Shown here: piece by piece, positions 25,314 through 34,323 of the stretch
Layout: the number at the start of each line of letters is the position of its first letter
How positions within the stretch are numbered: the stretch's first letter is position 1
Assembly (NCBI RefSeq): GCF_036898825.1
Contig: NZ_JARUND010000001.1
Location: 434,001 to 498,000, forward strand
Source: Streptomyces sp. B21-083
Lineage (GTDB): Bacteria > Actinomycetota > Actinomycetes > Streptomycetales > Streptomycetaceae
DNA length: 64,000 bases
Reading direction: 5' to 3'
Notes under the pieces: generated by a model
Told to the model about the DNA's origin: nothing
What the model saw: the letters and a program-made list of their open reading frames with translations, nothing else
Databases searched by the model: none
Translations under genes and position numbers: made by a program

Positions 25314-27686
25314 ATGACGGACAGCGGCATTCTGGTCGCGGTGCGGGAGCATCACCGGGAGGAGGGGGTCGGCTCCGAGCAGTGGGCGCGAATCGGTGAG
25401 GCGATCCGGGCGCGGGGGTTCGACGTCCGGTGGGCGGCCGGTGCGGCCGACGCCGAAGCGGTGTTACGGACGCAGGCGGGACTGACCGCGGCGCTGGTCG
25501 CCTGGGACCTGCCGGGCCCCGCCGGCGAGGACGGTGAACCGGGGGGCGCCGCGGTGCTGCGCTCGATCGGCCGACGGTTCCAGGATCTGCCGGTCTTCCT
25601 GGTCATGAAGGACGACGGCGTACGCGACCTGCCGCTGTGGGTGTCGGAGCTGATCGTGGGCTACGTGTGGCCGCTCGAGGACACCCCCGGTTTCATCGCG
25701 GGCCGTGTCACCACCGCCGCCGGTGCCTACCGGGAAGCCGTTCTGCCGCCCTTCTTCCGGGCACTGCGCCGTTTCGACGACGCGCACGAGTACTCCTGGC
25801 ACACTCCGGCCCACTCCGGCGGTGTCGCCCTGCTGAAGTCGCCCGCGGGCCGCGCCTTCCACGACTACTTCGGAGAACGGCTGTTGCGCAGCGACCTGTC
25901 GATCTCCGTCGGGGAACTCGGCTCACTGTTCGAGCACACCGGACCGATCGGTGAGGCCGAGCGCAACGCCGCCCGGGTCTTCGGCGCGGATCTCACCTAC
26001 TTCGTGCTGCACGGGGACTCCACCTGCAACCGCGTGGTCGGCCACTTCAGCGTCACCCGCGACGAGATCGCGCTGGTGGACCGCAACTGCCACAAGTCGG
26101 TGCTGCACGGGCTGGTCGTCTCCGGCGCGCGCCCGGTCTATCTGATCCCCACCCGCAACGGCTACGGCCTGGCCGGACCGCTGCCCCCGGCGGAGCTCGG
26201 CGCGGAGTCGGTCGCGGCCAGGATCGCGGCGAACCCACTGACCCAGGAGGCCGTCGCACCCGGCGCTCAGTACGCCGTCTTCACCAACTCGACCTACGAC
26301 GGCCTGTGTTACGACGCGTCGACGGCGGCGCGGGCGTTCGCCGGGAGCACTCCCCGGCTGCACTTCGACGAGGCGTGGTTCGCCTACGCCCGCTTCCACC
26401 CGCTCTACGCGGGCCGGTACGGCATGTCGGTGGACGAGGACACGTTTCCCGGCCCGGACCGGCCGACGGTGTTCGCCACCCAGTCGACCCACAAGCTGCT
26501 GGCCGCGCTCTCGCAGAGTGCCATGGTCCATGTCAGGCCCGCGCCCAGGGCACCGGTCGAACACGACCGGTTCAACGAGGCGCTGATGATGCACGGCACC
26601 ACCTCACCGCTCTATCCGATGATCGCCTCGCTGGACGTGGCGACGGCGATGATGGACGGGCCGCAGGGGCGCTGGCTGATCGACGAGGCCGTGACCGAGG
26701 CGGTCCGCTTCCGCCAGGAGATGGTCCGCATCGGCCGCCGTATCGAGGAGGCCGGCGACCGGCCACCATGGTTCTTCGGCGTGTGGCAACCCGAGACGGT
26801 CACCGACCCGGGCACCGGCGCGCGGCTGCCGTTCGACGAGGCCCCGGCCGAGCTGCTGCGCACGGAACCGTCCTGCTGGCACCTCGAACCCGGCGCCGCG
26901 TGGCACGGATTTCCGGGCCTCACCGACGGCTACTGCATGCTCGACCCGATCAAGGTCACCCTGACCTGCCCCGGCATCGACGCGACCGGTGGGACAGCCG
27001 AGTGGGGCATCCCCGCGCGCGTGCTGACCGCGTACCTGGCCACCCGTCACATCGTCGTGGAGAAGACCGACAGCTACACCACCCTCGTCCTGTTCTCCAT
27101 GGGAATCACCAAGGGCAAATGGGGCACCCTCCTCGACGCCCTGATGGACTTCAAAGCGCTCTACGACGAGGACGCTCCCCTCGACCGGGTACTGCCCGCA
27201 CTGGTCGCTGAGCACCCGAGGCACTACGCCGGCCAGACCCTGCGCGACCTGTGCCGGCACATGCACGACCACCTGCGCTCGGCCCGTCTCGTCGACCTGC
27301 TGGACACGGCCTTCCAGCAGCTGCCCGAGCCCGTCGCGCCGCCGCAGCTGTGCTACCAGCGCCTGATCCGGGGCGGCACCCACCGTGTGCGCCTGGTCGA
27401 CGCGCCGGGCCAGGTGGCCGCCGCCATGGTCACCGTCACCCCGCCGGGCATCCCCGTCCTCATGCCCGGCGAGAGCGTCGGCGCCCCCGACGGACCCCTA
27501 CTGCGCTATCTCACCGCCCTGGAGTCGTTCGACCGTCGATTCCCCGGCTTCCGCAGCGAAACCCACGGCGTGACCCTCGACCCCGACACCGGTGACTACC
27601 TCATCGAGTGCATGCGGCCCACGGCGGACCGAGCCGTGACACCGGCCCAGCGCAGCCACACGGAGGAGACGCAAGGACGCCCCTGA
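25314..27686 (+). CDS. Orn/Lys/Arg decarboxylase (PLP fold type I, with wing domain); contains a TTA codon
   Basis: This 790-aa protein starts at ATG 25314 (GGGGAGGGG upstream). It has the three-part layout of bacterial inducible basic amino-acid decarboxylases: a response-regulator-like wing domain (about 1-130), the PLP core (EYSWHTPAHSGGVALLKSP, HGDSTCNRVVGHFS and STHK with PLP lysine K394) and a C-terminal domain. It would decarboxylate ornithine, lysine or arginine, giving polyamines or buffering acid; the exact substrate is not readable here. Codon 51 (25464-25466) is TTA, which in Streptomyces makes translation depend on the bldA tRNA. Confidence 0.92.
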   Translation: MTDSGILVAVREHHREEGVGSEQWARIGEAIRARGFDVRWAAGAADAEAVLRTQAGLTAALVAWDLPGPAGEDGEPGGAAVLRSIGRRFQDLPVFLVMKDDGVRDLPLWVSELIVGYVWPLEDTPGFIAGRVTTAAGAYREAVLPPFFRALRRFDDAHEYSWHTPAHSGGVALLKSPAGRAFHDYFGERLLRSDLSISVGELGSLFEHTGPIGEAERNAARVFGADLTYFVLHGDSTCNRVVGHFSVTRDEIALVDRNCHKSVLHGLVVSGARPVYLIPTRNGYGLAGPLPPAELGAESVAARIAANPLTQEAVAPGAQYAVFTNSTYDGLCYDASTAARAFAGSTPRLHFDEAWFAYARFHPLYAGRYGMSVDEDTFPGPDRPTVFATQSTHKLLAALSQSAMVHVRPAPRAPVEHDRFNEALMMHGTTSPLYPMIASLDVATAMMDGPQGRWLIDEAVTEAVRFRQEMVRIGRRIEEAGDRPPWFFGVWQPETVTDPGTGARLPFDEAPAELLRTEPSCWHLEPGAAWHGFPGLTDGYCMLDPIKVTLTCPGIDATGGTAEWGIPARVLTAYLATRHIVVEKTDSYTTLVLFSMGITKGKWGTLLDALMDFKALYDEDAPLDRVLPALVAEHPRHYAGQTLRDLCRHMHDHLRSARLVDLLDTAFQQLPEPVAPPQLCYQRLIRGGTHRVRLVDAPGQVAAAMVTVTPPGIPVLMPGESVGAPDGPLLRYLTALESFDRRFPGFRSETHGVTLDPDTGDYLIECMRPTADRAVTPAQRSHTEETQGRP

Positions 27687-27744
27687 CACCCCGACGGGCC
27701 AGGCAGGACGGGCGAACGCCACGAACGCCCGGTCATCGTCTGCG

Positions 27745-27788
27745 CACGGCGGGCGGGAGTGCCCGGGGAGGCCAACCCGCCCGCCGTG
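27745..27788. terminator. Terminator after the decarboxylase gene
   Basis: A perfect 13-bp stem (CACGGCGGGCGGG at 27745-27757 with 27776-27788) over an 18-nt loop lies 58 bp past the stop. Confidence 0.6.
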
Positions 27789-27896
27789 ACCGGCATTCGG
27801 CATCGCCGCGACAGTTTCGCCGCATAGGACTGGACCAATCCCACACAGCCCCTCATGATGACGATGCCATGACAACGTCACCTCGGGAGGCCGACC

Positions 27897-29816
27897 GTGC
27901 CGGGAACCTTCGTCAGGGCCAGGGCCGCACTGGTCGCCGTACTCCTCGTGGTGGTCCTGACGCCCACGGCCGAGGCGGCGGTCGGACGAGAGGCCGTCCC
28001 CGCGGCCGACGCACCCGCGGCGGGCTGGACGCCGCCACTCAGCACCCGGGGGCGTTGGATCGTCGACGCGAACGGCGACCGCTTCAAGTTGCGGTCCGGC
28101 AACTGGCACGGAGCCAGCGGCACCTGGAACGGCTCAGGGAGCCCGGACGACGACGCCGACCACCATGCCGGGGAGAACTCCGGCAGGATGCCGCTCGGCC
28201 TGGACCGGGCACCCATGGCCGAGATCATCGCCGGCTTCCGGGAGATCGGCATCAACAGCATCCGGCTGCCCTTCTCCAACGAGATGATCCACGACAGCCG
28301 TCCCGTCACCGACGATTCCGTGGCCGCCAATCCCGCCCTGCGCGGCAGGACCCCGCTTCAGGTGTACGACGTCGCGGTTCGGGAACTCACCGCCGCCGGG
28401 CTCGCGGTGATCCTCAACAACCACACCAACACCACACGCTGGTGCTGCGGAGTCGACGGCAACGAACGCTGGAACGCGAGCCAGTCCACCGAGACCTGGG
28501 AGAACGACTGGCTCTTCATGGCCCGCCGCTACCGGGACAACCAGCGCGTCGTCGGCGCCGACCTCTACAACGAGGTGCGCCGCAACATCCTGGACGACCC
28601 CAACTGGGGGTCCGGTGACGACCACGACTGGTTCGCCGCCTCGCAGCGCGTCGGCGACCGCATCCTCACCGAGGCCGACCCCGACCTCCTGATCATCGTC
28701 GAGGGCATCAACTGGACCGGCATCCCCGTAGACGGACTCCCCCACGAACGCCCCACCCTGGAGCCCGTACGCCGCCTCTCGCACACCCTCGTCGACTCCG
28801 GCAAGCTCGTGTACTCCGCCCACTTCTACGACTACACCGGCCCGAACCACAGCGGCGCCACCGGCACGGGCGAGACCAGTGATCCCCGCTACCGCGACCT
28901 GAGCCCTGCCGAACTGATCAGGGTTCTGGACCGCCAGGCCTTCTTCGTGACCGAGGAGACGGACAAGCACTTCACCGCGCCCCTGTGGATCAGCGAGTTC
29001 GGTGTCGGCGGCCGGGACGAGACCGGAAGCAAGCAGCGAGCGTGGTTCGAGAACTTCGTCGACCAACTGATCCGCACCGACGCCGACTTCGCGTACTGGC
29101 CGCTCGTGGGCTGGCACGAGAACCGCGAGGGCAACGGCTGGGCCCTCCTGCACTGGGACTCCGAAGGCCACCGGATGGGGATCTACGACGGCGACGACTG
29201 GCGGGCCGCTGCCTGGACCCGGCTCATCGAGGCCCCGGGTCGCACCGGCCCGGTGGGGCGCGTGACGGACTGGTCGATGCTCAGCCCCGATCACGGCGAC
29301 TTCGTCCAGTCACGGCGGATGCGAGCACTGCCCGACTGGGACTCCGGCGCCCGCAAGACGGCGTGCCCCGACGGACAGCGGCTGCTCGGCCTCAGCCACA
29401 CCGGCAACCGGGGCCTGTGCTCGGACGTGTCCACCGGCCCCCTGGGGGATCCGGCCGGCGGACATGTGGTGGTCTTCGACGAACGGTATGTCCGGCCGGG
29501 CGGCGACTGGGCGTCCGGATACACCAAACTCCAGTGTGCCGACGGCCACTTCATGACCGGCGACAGCGTCCGAGGCTCGGCGGTCTCCGCCGTCCTGTGC
29601 GCGGCCGCTCCGGACGGGCGGCTGGGCGCCGGCGGCCGTACCGTCTGGTTCGACCGGGGCGACAACCGGGGCCCGGCCGCCAAGGGCGGCGACTTCGCCC
29701 AGGGCCACTACAAGGGCCAGTGCGCGGACGACGAGTACGCGGCCGGGGTCGCGTACACGGCTCGGGTGGGCTCGGCACGGACCCCGGACGCGCTGTACTG
29801 CCGAAAACTGACGTGA
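27897..29816 (+). CDS. Secreted GH5-type endoglycanase with C-terminal extra domain
   Basis: This 639-aa protein starts at GTG 27897 (GGGAGG 7 nt upstream). The signal peptide ends near AEAA (residue 25). The clan GH-A barrel has acid/base E226 in DLYNEVRR, nucleophile E367 in WISEFGVGG, the barrel Asn-His pair ILNNHTNT and YSAHFYDYTG. Such features place it in GH5 (cellulase/mannanase superfamily), subfamily unclear. From about residue 440 a Cys-rich, Gly-rich domain (CPDGQRLLGLSHTG; LQCADGHFMTG; GQCADDEYAAG) repeats a CADxxYxxG pattern three times and may bind carbohydrate; I do not recognise it. Confidence 0.87.
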   Translation: MPGTFVRARAALVAVLLVVVLTPTAEAAVGREAVPAADAPAAGWTPPLSTRGRWIVDANGDRFKLRSGNWHGASGTWNGSGSPDDDADHHAGENSGRMPLGLDRAPMAEIIAGFREIGINSIRLPFSNEMIHDSRPVTDDSVAANPALRGRTPLQVYDVAVRELTAAGLAVILNNHTNTTRWCCGVDGNERWNASQSTETWENDWLFMARRYRDNQRVVGADLYNEVRRNILDDPNWGSGDDHDWFAASQRVGDRILTEADPDLLIIVEGINWTGIPVDGLPHERPTLEPVRRLSHTLVDSGKLVYSAHFYDYTGPNHSGATGTGETSDPRYRDLSPAELIRVLDRQAFFVTEETDKHFTAPLWISEFGVGGRDETGSKQRAWFENFVDQLIRTDADFAYWPLVGWHENREGNGWALLHWDSEGHRMGIYDGDDWRAAAWTRLIEAPGRTGPVGRVTDWSMLSPDHGDFVQSRRMRALPDWDSGARKTACPDGQRLLGLSHTGNRGLCSDVSTGPLGDPAGGHVVVFDERYVRPGGDWASGYTKLQCADGHFMTGDSVRGSAVSAVLCAAAPDGRLGAGGRTVWFDRGDNRGPAAKGGDFAQGHYKGQCADDEYAAGVAYTARVGSARTPDALYCRKLT

Positions 29817-29822
29817 CCGGCG

Positions 29823-29879
29823 GTGCCGGACCCGGGGCGCTCGTACGAGTCCTTCGTACGAGCGCCCCGGGTCCGGCAC
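29823..29879. terminator. Very long perfect hairpin between convergent genes
   Basis: A 26-bp perfectly paired stem (29823-29848 with 29854-29879) over a 5-nt loop begins 6 bp after the GH5 stop and ends 1 bp before the SARP stop. It should terminate both genes. Its length is unusual. Confidence 0.85.
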
Positions 29880-29880
29880 C

Positions 29881-31725
29881 TCACGACACCGTCGCGGACC
29901 GTTCGGCGTGCGTCGTCTCGCGGAGAACGAGGCAGCTCTCCAGAAACGCCAGAGCGCGCAGGTGGTACGAGCGGGCGGCCCAGCCAAGGCTGATGTTGTG
30001 ACCGGCGTCCGGCTGGCGGTCGACGGTGACGCGAGGGGCGGCGACGAACTGCGCGGCCAGGTCGGCCAGGGTGTCGCCGTCCTGGCGCCACCACGCCTCG
30101 TGCTCGGCGAACGTCAGCCGCACCGGGACCCGGACGCGCGGCGCGACGGAGCGGAACAGACCGGGCCGGCTCGCGAGTTCGGCGCGTTCGCGTGCGGGCA
30201 TGTCCTCGGCCCTGGAACGTGCGCCACTGAACGTGCCGGGCGGGTAGAGGCTCAGTGGGCCCCAGTTCTTCGCGGACCGGCCCCGGTCGAGCAGGACCGA
30301 CACCTCGTGCGGGTCGACGGCGTATTCGTGACCGCAGCCGGAGATGTCGAGGCCGAGCAGCCCGGGCGGGGTGTGGTCGGCGGCTGCGGCCAACGCCACG
30401 TTGCCGCCGTAGGAATGCGCCAGCAGGAAGAAGCCGCAGCCTGTGGCGAAGCGGGAGGAGAAGTCGTCCAGGGCGGCGCGCAGGGCGGCGCCCTGGTCCA
30501 ATAGGCCTAACCCGTGGGGCAGTTGGGTGGCCGAGAGACGGTAGCCCGGGCGGTCCACCGCGACGACCGTGTAGCCGAGGGCCGCCCCCAGCGTCAGCAG
30601 TGACAGCTGGGGGTGGGCCCGGCCGTCGAAGTAGTCGGCGTTCGTACCGCTGTTGTGGACGGCGACCACGACGGCCCGGGTGGGCGCCTCGACGGGTTCG
30701 CTGATCAGCGCGGACAGGGGAATGCCCGCGGCGTCCAGCGTGATCCGGCGTACGCCCCTGGAGGGCGACGCCTGGGACGGCAGGATCACCTTTGCCGCCT
30801 TCGGCCTCCATCGGGCGGGGGAAGGGGAACGAGGGAGGTGGCCCCCGGACGGGATACGGGCCGTGGCGGGCCCCGCTCCCCCGTTGCCCTCGTCGTCCGA
30901 GACGCCCCGGCGTATCTCCTCGGAGGTCGCCACGGCCGACAGCACCGGGGCGGAGTTCAGGATGGCGGACTGCAGGTCCCTCAAGTGCGCGGAGGGCTCT
31001 ATCCCCACCTGCTCCATCACCTGCGCGTAGAAGGCCCGGTAGCCGGCCAGCGCCTCGGCCACCTGGCCCGACCGGTACAGGGCGATCATCCGCTGGTACT
31101 GCAGCGTCTCGTTCAGGGGGTGCAGACCGGCCAGCGCGTTGAGTTCGGGGATCAGATGCAGATCGCTCCCCTGTCCGAGACAGGCGTCCAGGCGCAGGAT
31201 CCGCGCGGAGAGACGCACCTCCTCCAGCTTGACCGCGTAGGCGTCCAGGACCGAACCGCGTCGGACGTCGACCAGAACGTCACCGCGCCACAGCGCGAGT
31301 GCCTCGCCGAGCAGTTCGGCCGCCTCCGCGTTCCTGCCGTTTCGCATGTACTGGTGCCCGGTCTCGACGGACCGGGTGAATTCCTCGAAGTCCTTCCGCA
31401 TGGACTGCGGAGCGCTGAAAAGATATCCGCGGTCGTAGGTCACGATGAATCCTTCGGCACCATCGCATTCCCGCACCGGACCGACGGCCCCCGACCGCGC
31501 CTCCCGAAGGGATTTCCGAAGCTGCAGAATATAAGTCTGCAGAGTGGTGGAAAGGCTTTTCGGCGGAACTCCCGTCCAGACTTCCTCGACGATTTCGGAG
31601 ACTGTCACCACGGTGTTCGCACGCATGGTCAGTAACGTGAATATCTGCCGCAGCTTCGGCGCGGAGGGAACCACTGATTTCCCACCCACACACATTTCGA
31701 GCGCACCGAGAACATTCAATTCCAC
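29881..31725 (-). CDS. SARP regulator fused to an alpha/beta hydrolase; contains a TTA codon
   Basis: This 614-aa protein starts at ATG 31725. Residues 1-105 are a SARP winged helix (VPSAPKLRQIFTLLTMRANT; SLSTTLQTYILQLRKSL; GYLF). Residues 110-255 are the bacterial transcription activation (BTAD) domain (WRGDVLVDV; YQRMIALYRSGQVAEALAGY). After a Ser/Pro/Gly-rich linker, residues 325-600 form an alpha/beta hydrolase with VAVHNSGTNADYFDG, nucleophile elbow LLAHSYGGN (S438) and H576 in DAGHNISLGW. SARPs activate secondary-metabolite genes; an attached hydrolase is unusual and may sense or cleave a small ester or amide. L31 is TTA (31633-31635), so bldA control is likely. Confidence 0.88.
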   Translation of the reverse strand: MELNVLGALEMCVGGKSVVPSAPKLRQIFTLLTMRANTVVTVSEIVEEVWTGVPPKSLSTTLQTYILQLRKSLREARSGAVGPVRECDGAEGFIVTYDRGYLFSAPQSMRKDFEEFTRSVETGHQYMRNGRNAEAAELLGEALALWRGDVLVDVRRGSVLDAYAVKLEEVRLSARILRLDACLGQGSDLHLIPELNALAGLHPLNETLQYQRMIALYRSGQVAEALAGYRAFYAQVMEQVGIEPSAHLRDLQSAILNSAPVLSAVATSEEIRRGVSDDEGNGGAGPATARIPSGGHLPRSPSPARWRPKAAKVILPSQASPSRGVRRITLDAAGIPLSALISEPVEAPTRAVVVAVHNSGTNADYFDGRAHPQLSLLTLGAALGYTVVAVDRPGYRLSATQLPHGLGLLDQGAALRAALDDFSSRFATGCGFFLLAHSYGGNVALAAAADHTPPGLLGLDISGCGHEYAVDPHEVSVLLDRGRSAKNWGPLSLYPPGTFSGARSRAEDMPARERAELASRPGLFRSVAPRVRVPVRLTFAEHEAWWRQDGDTLADLAAQFVAAPRVTVDRQPDAGHNISLGWAARSYHLRALAFLESCLVLRETTHAERSATVS

Positions 31726-31816
31726 CAGCGTCCCCCATCCTCCCCAGGATCGCCACCTCTCCCCATGGCGACGCGATTACTCTACCGAGGCGCACAACCG
31801 TAAAGACAAAGGAATA

Positions 31817-31843
31817 CAGGGGGTACGCGTTGGGTACCCCCTG
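31817..31843. promoter_or_regulatory. Inverted repeat upstream of the SARP-hydrolase gene
   Basis: CAGGGGGTAC (31817-31826) mirrors GTACCCCCTG (31834-31843) over a 7-nt spacer, 92 bp upstream of the SARP start. The whole 280-bp stretch to the amidase stop (31726-32006) has no gene and is AT-richer than average. The repeat could be an operator, or a terminator for the leftward amidase operon. Confidence 0.45.
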
Positions 31844-32006
31844 CCACAGAACCAGCAAGAACCGGACAAAATGGGGATGACGTCGGCCCTCGAATTTTAC
31901 TCCGAATTGACCAGTCAATCCGACCCGAACGCCCCCCATTGCCAACAGGGGCGAATACACGCCAGACAGTGACCGAAAGAAATGGAACCTCTCGGCCCCC
32001 CGGGCC

Positions 32007-33419
32007 TCAGTACGTCGTCGCGGACTGCTGCAACTGGGCCGCGAGCGACACCAGCAGTGCCTCGTCCGCGTACCGCGCGCCGAGCAGTACGCCGATCGGC
32101 AGACGCCCGGCGTTCCGGGTGAGTGGGACGGTGATCGAGGGCATACCGGTGAGGTTGTAGACCGCGGTGTACGGCATGAACGCGGTCATTCTGGCGAACT
32201 CCGCCGCCGGATCGGTGTCGTCGCGCAACTCCCCGATCCGCACGGGCGGTTCGGCCAGCGCCGGGGAGAGGATCACGTCGTACGCGGCGAAGAGCAGGTC
32301 CGTGAGCAGCTGCCCCAGGCCCCGGAAGGTCGCGAGTGCCGTGTGGTACTCCCGCGCCGACACCCCGGCGGCGGTCTGCCTGAGCCAGGCCGTGAAGGGC
32401 ATCAGCTCCCCCTCGCGCTCCGGCTCCACCTCGTACGACGCCGCCTCCACCGACCAGACCCGGGTGAACGCCTCCAGGACACCCCCGTCGGGGGGCATCT
32501 CCAGCTCCTCCACCTCGTGACCCAGCGCGGCCAGGGCCGCCGCCGTACTGTCGAGGGCGTCCTCGCAGTCGGGGTGCAGTACCGCGCCGGGCACCATGGG
32601 CTGCCGCAGCACCGCCACGCGCACCACACGGGGGTCCCGGCGCGCGTGCTCCAGCAGGGACACGCCCCCGGCGTGCGCGGGGGCGGTGTACACGTCGCCG
32701 GGCATCGGCCCCGCCATCACGTCGACCAGCGCCGCCGCGTCGGCCACCGTACGGGCCAGCGCGCCGTGCACCGACAGTCCCGTGACGTCCGGGCGCCAGG
32801 GCCCGTTGCTGATCCGGCCCCGGCTCGGCTTCAGTCCGACCAGGCCGCAGACGGAGGCCGGGATGCGTACGGAGCCACCGGCGTCGGTGCCGTGCGCGAG
32901 AGGTGCGAGGCCCGCCGCGACGGCCGCCGCCGCACCGCCGCTGGACCCGCCGGGCGAGCGCCCCGGACTCAGCGGGTGCCGGGTCGGCGGGCCGAGCCTG
33001 TTCTCCGTGTAGCAGGGCAGCCCGAACTCGGCGGTGTTGGTCTTGCCCAGCATGACCGTGCCGGCCTCCCGCAGCCGGGTGGCGACATGGTCGTCGGTGT
33101 CACTGACGTGGTCGGCGAAGACCGCCGAACCCCAGGTGCACCGCACCCCCTCGACCTGGACGAGGTCCTTGATCGGTACGGGTACCCCGTGCAGCACTCC
33201 CATCCGCGTACCGTCCCGACGCGCCGCCACAGCCTCCCGCTCGGCACGTTCCGCCTGGGACCGGGCGAGCTCCGCGGTGACCGTGAGGTACGCGCCCAGT
33301 TCCTTGTCCGCCTCCTCGATACGACCGAGGTAGTGGTCGGTCAGTTCGACCGGGGACAGCTCGCCCCCGGCGATCGCGGCGGCCTGTTCGAGCGCCGTCA
33401 GCTCGTGGAGATCGGACAT
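32007..33419 (-). CDS. Amidase-signature hydrolase, last gene of the SCP2-ACAD-ThiF operon
   Basis: This 470-aa protein starts at ATG 33419, 4 nt after the ThiF-like stop. The amidase signature triad is intact: K84 in PIKDLVQVEG, cis-Ser S159 in SPGGSSGGAA, nucleophile S183 in TDAGGSVRIP, plus GLKPSRGRIS. No signal peptide is seen, so it acts in the cytoplasm. The family hydrolyses or forms carboxamides and nitrile-derived amides. Its tight coupling to an adenylating enzyme and a possible acyltransferase suggests it processes the same amide-containing small molecule. The substrate is not known. Confidence 0.92.
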   Translation of the reverse strand: MSDLHELTALEQAAAIAGGELSPVELTDHYLGRIEEADKELGAYLTVTAELARSQAERAEREAVAARRDGTRMGVLHGVPVPIKDLVQVEGVRCTWGSAVFADHVSDTDDHVATRLREAGTVMLGKTNTAEFGLPCYTENRLGPPTRHPLSPGRSPGGSSGGAAAAVAAGLAPLAHGTDAGGSVRIPASVCGLVGLKPSRGRISNGPWRPDVTGLSVHGALARTVADAAALVDVMAGPMPGDVYTAPAHAGGVSLLEHARRDPRVVRVAVLRQPMVPGAVLHPDCEDALDSTAAALAALGHEVEELEMPPDGGVLEAFTRVWSVEAASYEVEPEREGELMPFTAWLRQTAAGVSAREYHTALATFRGLGQLLTDLLFAAYDVILSPALAEPPVRIGELRDDTDPAAEFARMTAFMPYTAVYNLTGMPSITVPLTRNAGRLPIGVLLGARYADEALLVSLAAQLQQSATTY

Positions 33420-33423
33420 CGCG

Positions 33424-34323
33424 TCAGCTCCCCTTCCGGCCGCGGGCCAGTCGCAGCAGCCCCGGAGCCAGGGCGGCGAGCGCCGCGGTCCGGCGCAGCC
33501 GAGTGACCACCCGGCGCCGCGTGGAGCGGATCTGCTGGTGCACATCGATGTACACCTCGGGGCGCACGGTCGCCCCGGAGAGCAGCTTCACCACCATGTG
33601 GGAGGTGATGGCGCCGAACACCATGGCGACATAGGTGACCTGGGGGAAGCTGTAGTCGGGCCGCCCCAGGTTCGCCCTCACCTCGACGAGCATCTCCACC
33701 GGTACGTACCTGAGCGGCACGGCCCTCAGCAGCAGCTGCCAGGAGGTCAGCCGGTCCAGATCGGCCTCGGCTATGGCGCCGTCGAACGGCTCCTTGATGT
33801 ACCGGTAGTCGTAGCAGCGCACGTACTGGGCGCCCGCGATGTCCCACCCGGTGACCAGCGGCAGCCGCCGTTCGACGGCGACGCGGTGGAGCAGATGCTT
33901 GGCCCGCCAGCCGTCCATGGTCGTCACGTCCACTCCGTCCACGATGACGTCGCAGTCGTCGACCAGCGCCTTCACCGTCTCCTCGCCGACCCCTTCCGGG
34001 AAGACCCTGACGTGGGCGTGCGGGTTGATGGCCGCCACCCGCTCGCCGGCGACCGTGGCCTTGTTGCGGTCGATGTCGGTTGCCGCCGCGCTCTGCCGGT
34101 TGAGGTTGTTCACCTCGTACGTCCCCGGGTCGGCCAGTACGAAGGAGCGCACCCCGAGTCGGGCGAGCGGCTCGACGGCCGCTCCGCCGATGGACCCGCA
34201 GCCGGCGACGAGCACGGTCGCGCCCCGCAGTACGGCCTGCTCCCCGGTGCTGACAACGCCCTTGTTACGGGTGGTCAGTTCCCCGTAGAAGACCTTCTCC
34301 TGTGCCTCGGCACCACTGCTCAT
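33424..34323 (-). CDS. ThiF/MoeB/HesA (E1-like) adenylyltransferase
   Basis: This 299-aa protein starts at ATG 34323, directly abutting the stop of the upstream gene. The Rossmann nucleotide site is VAGCGSIGGAAVEPL (39-53). E1 hallmark residues follow: D65 in LADPGTYEVNNLNRQ (N73, R76), K88 in DRNKATV and the VDGVDVTTMDG loop. There is no CxxC zinc site and no obvious catalytic Cys loop, so it may adenylate a carboxylate without forming an E1 thioester. The last 35 residues are very basic with a hydrophobic stretch. No ubiquitin-like protein gene is nearby, so the substrate is probably a small molecule or peptide. Confidence 0.88.
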   Translation of the reverse strand: MSSGAEAQEKVFYGELTTRNKGVVSTGEQAVLRGATVLVAGCGSIGGAAVEPLARLGVRSFVLADPGTYEVNNLNRQSAAATDIDRNKATVAGERVAAINPHAHVRVFPEGVGEETVKALVDDCDVIVDGVDVTTMDGWRAKHLLHRVAVERRLPLVTGWDIAGAQYVRCYDYRYIKEPFDGAIAEADLDRLTSWQLLLRAVPLRYVPVEMLVEVRANLGRPDYSFPQVTYVAMVFGAITSHMVVKLLSGATVRPEVYIDVHQQIRSTRRRVVTRLRRTAALAALAPGLLRLARGRKGS

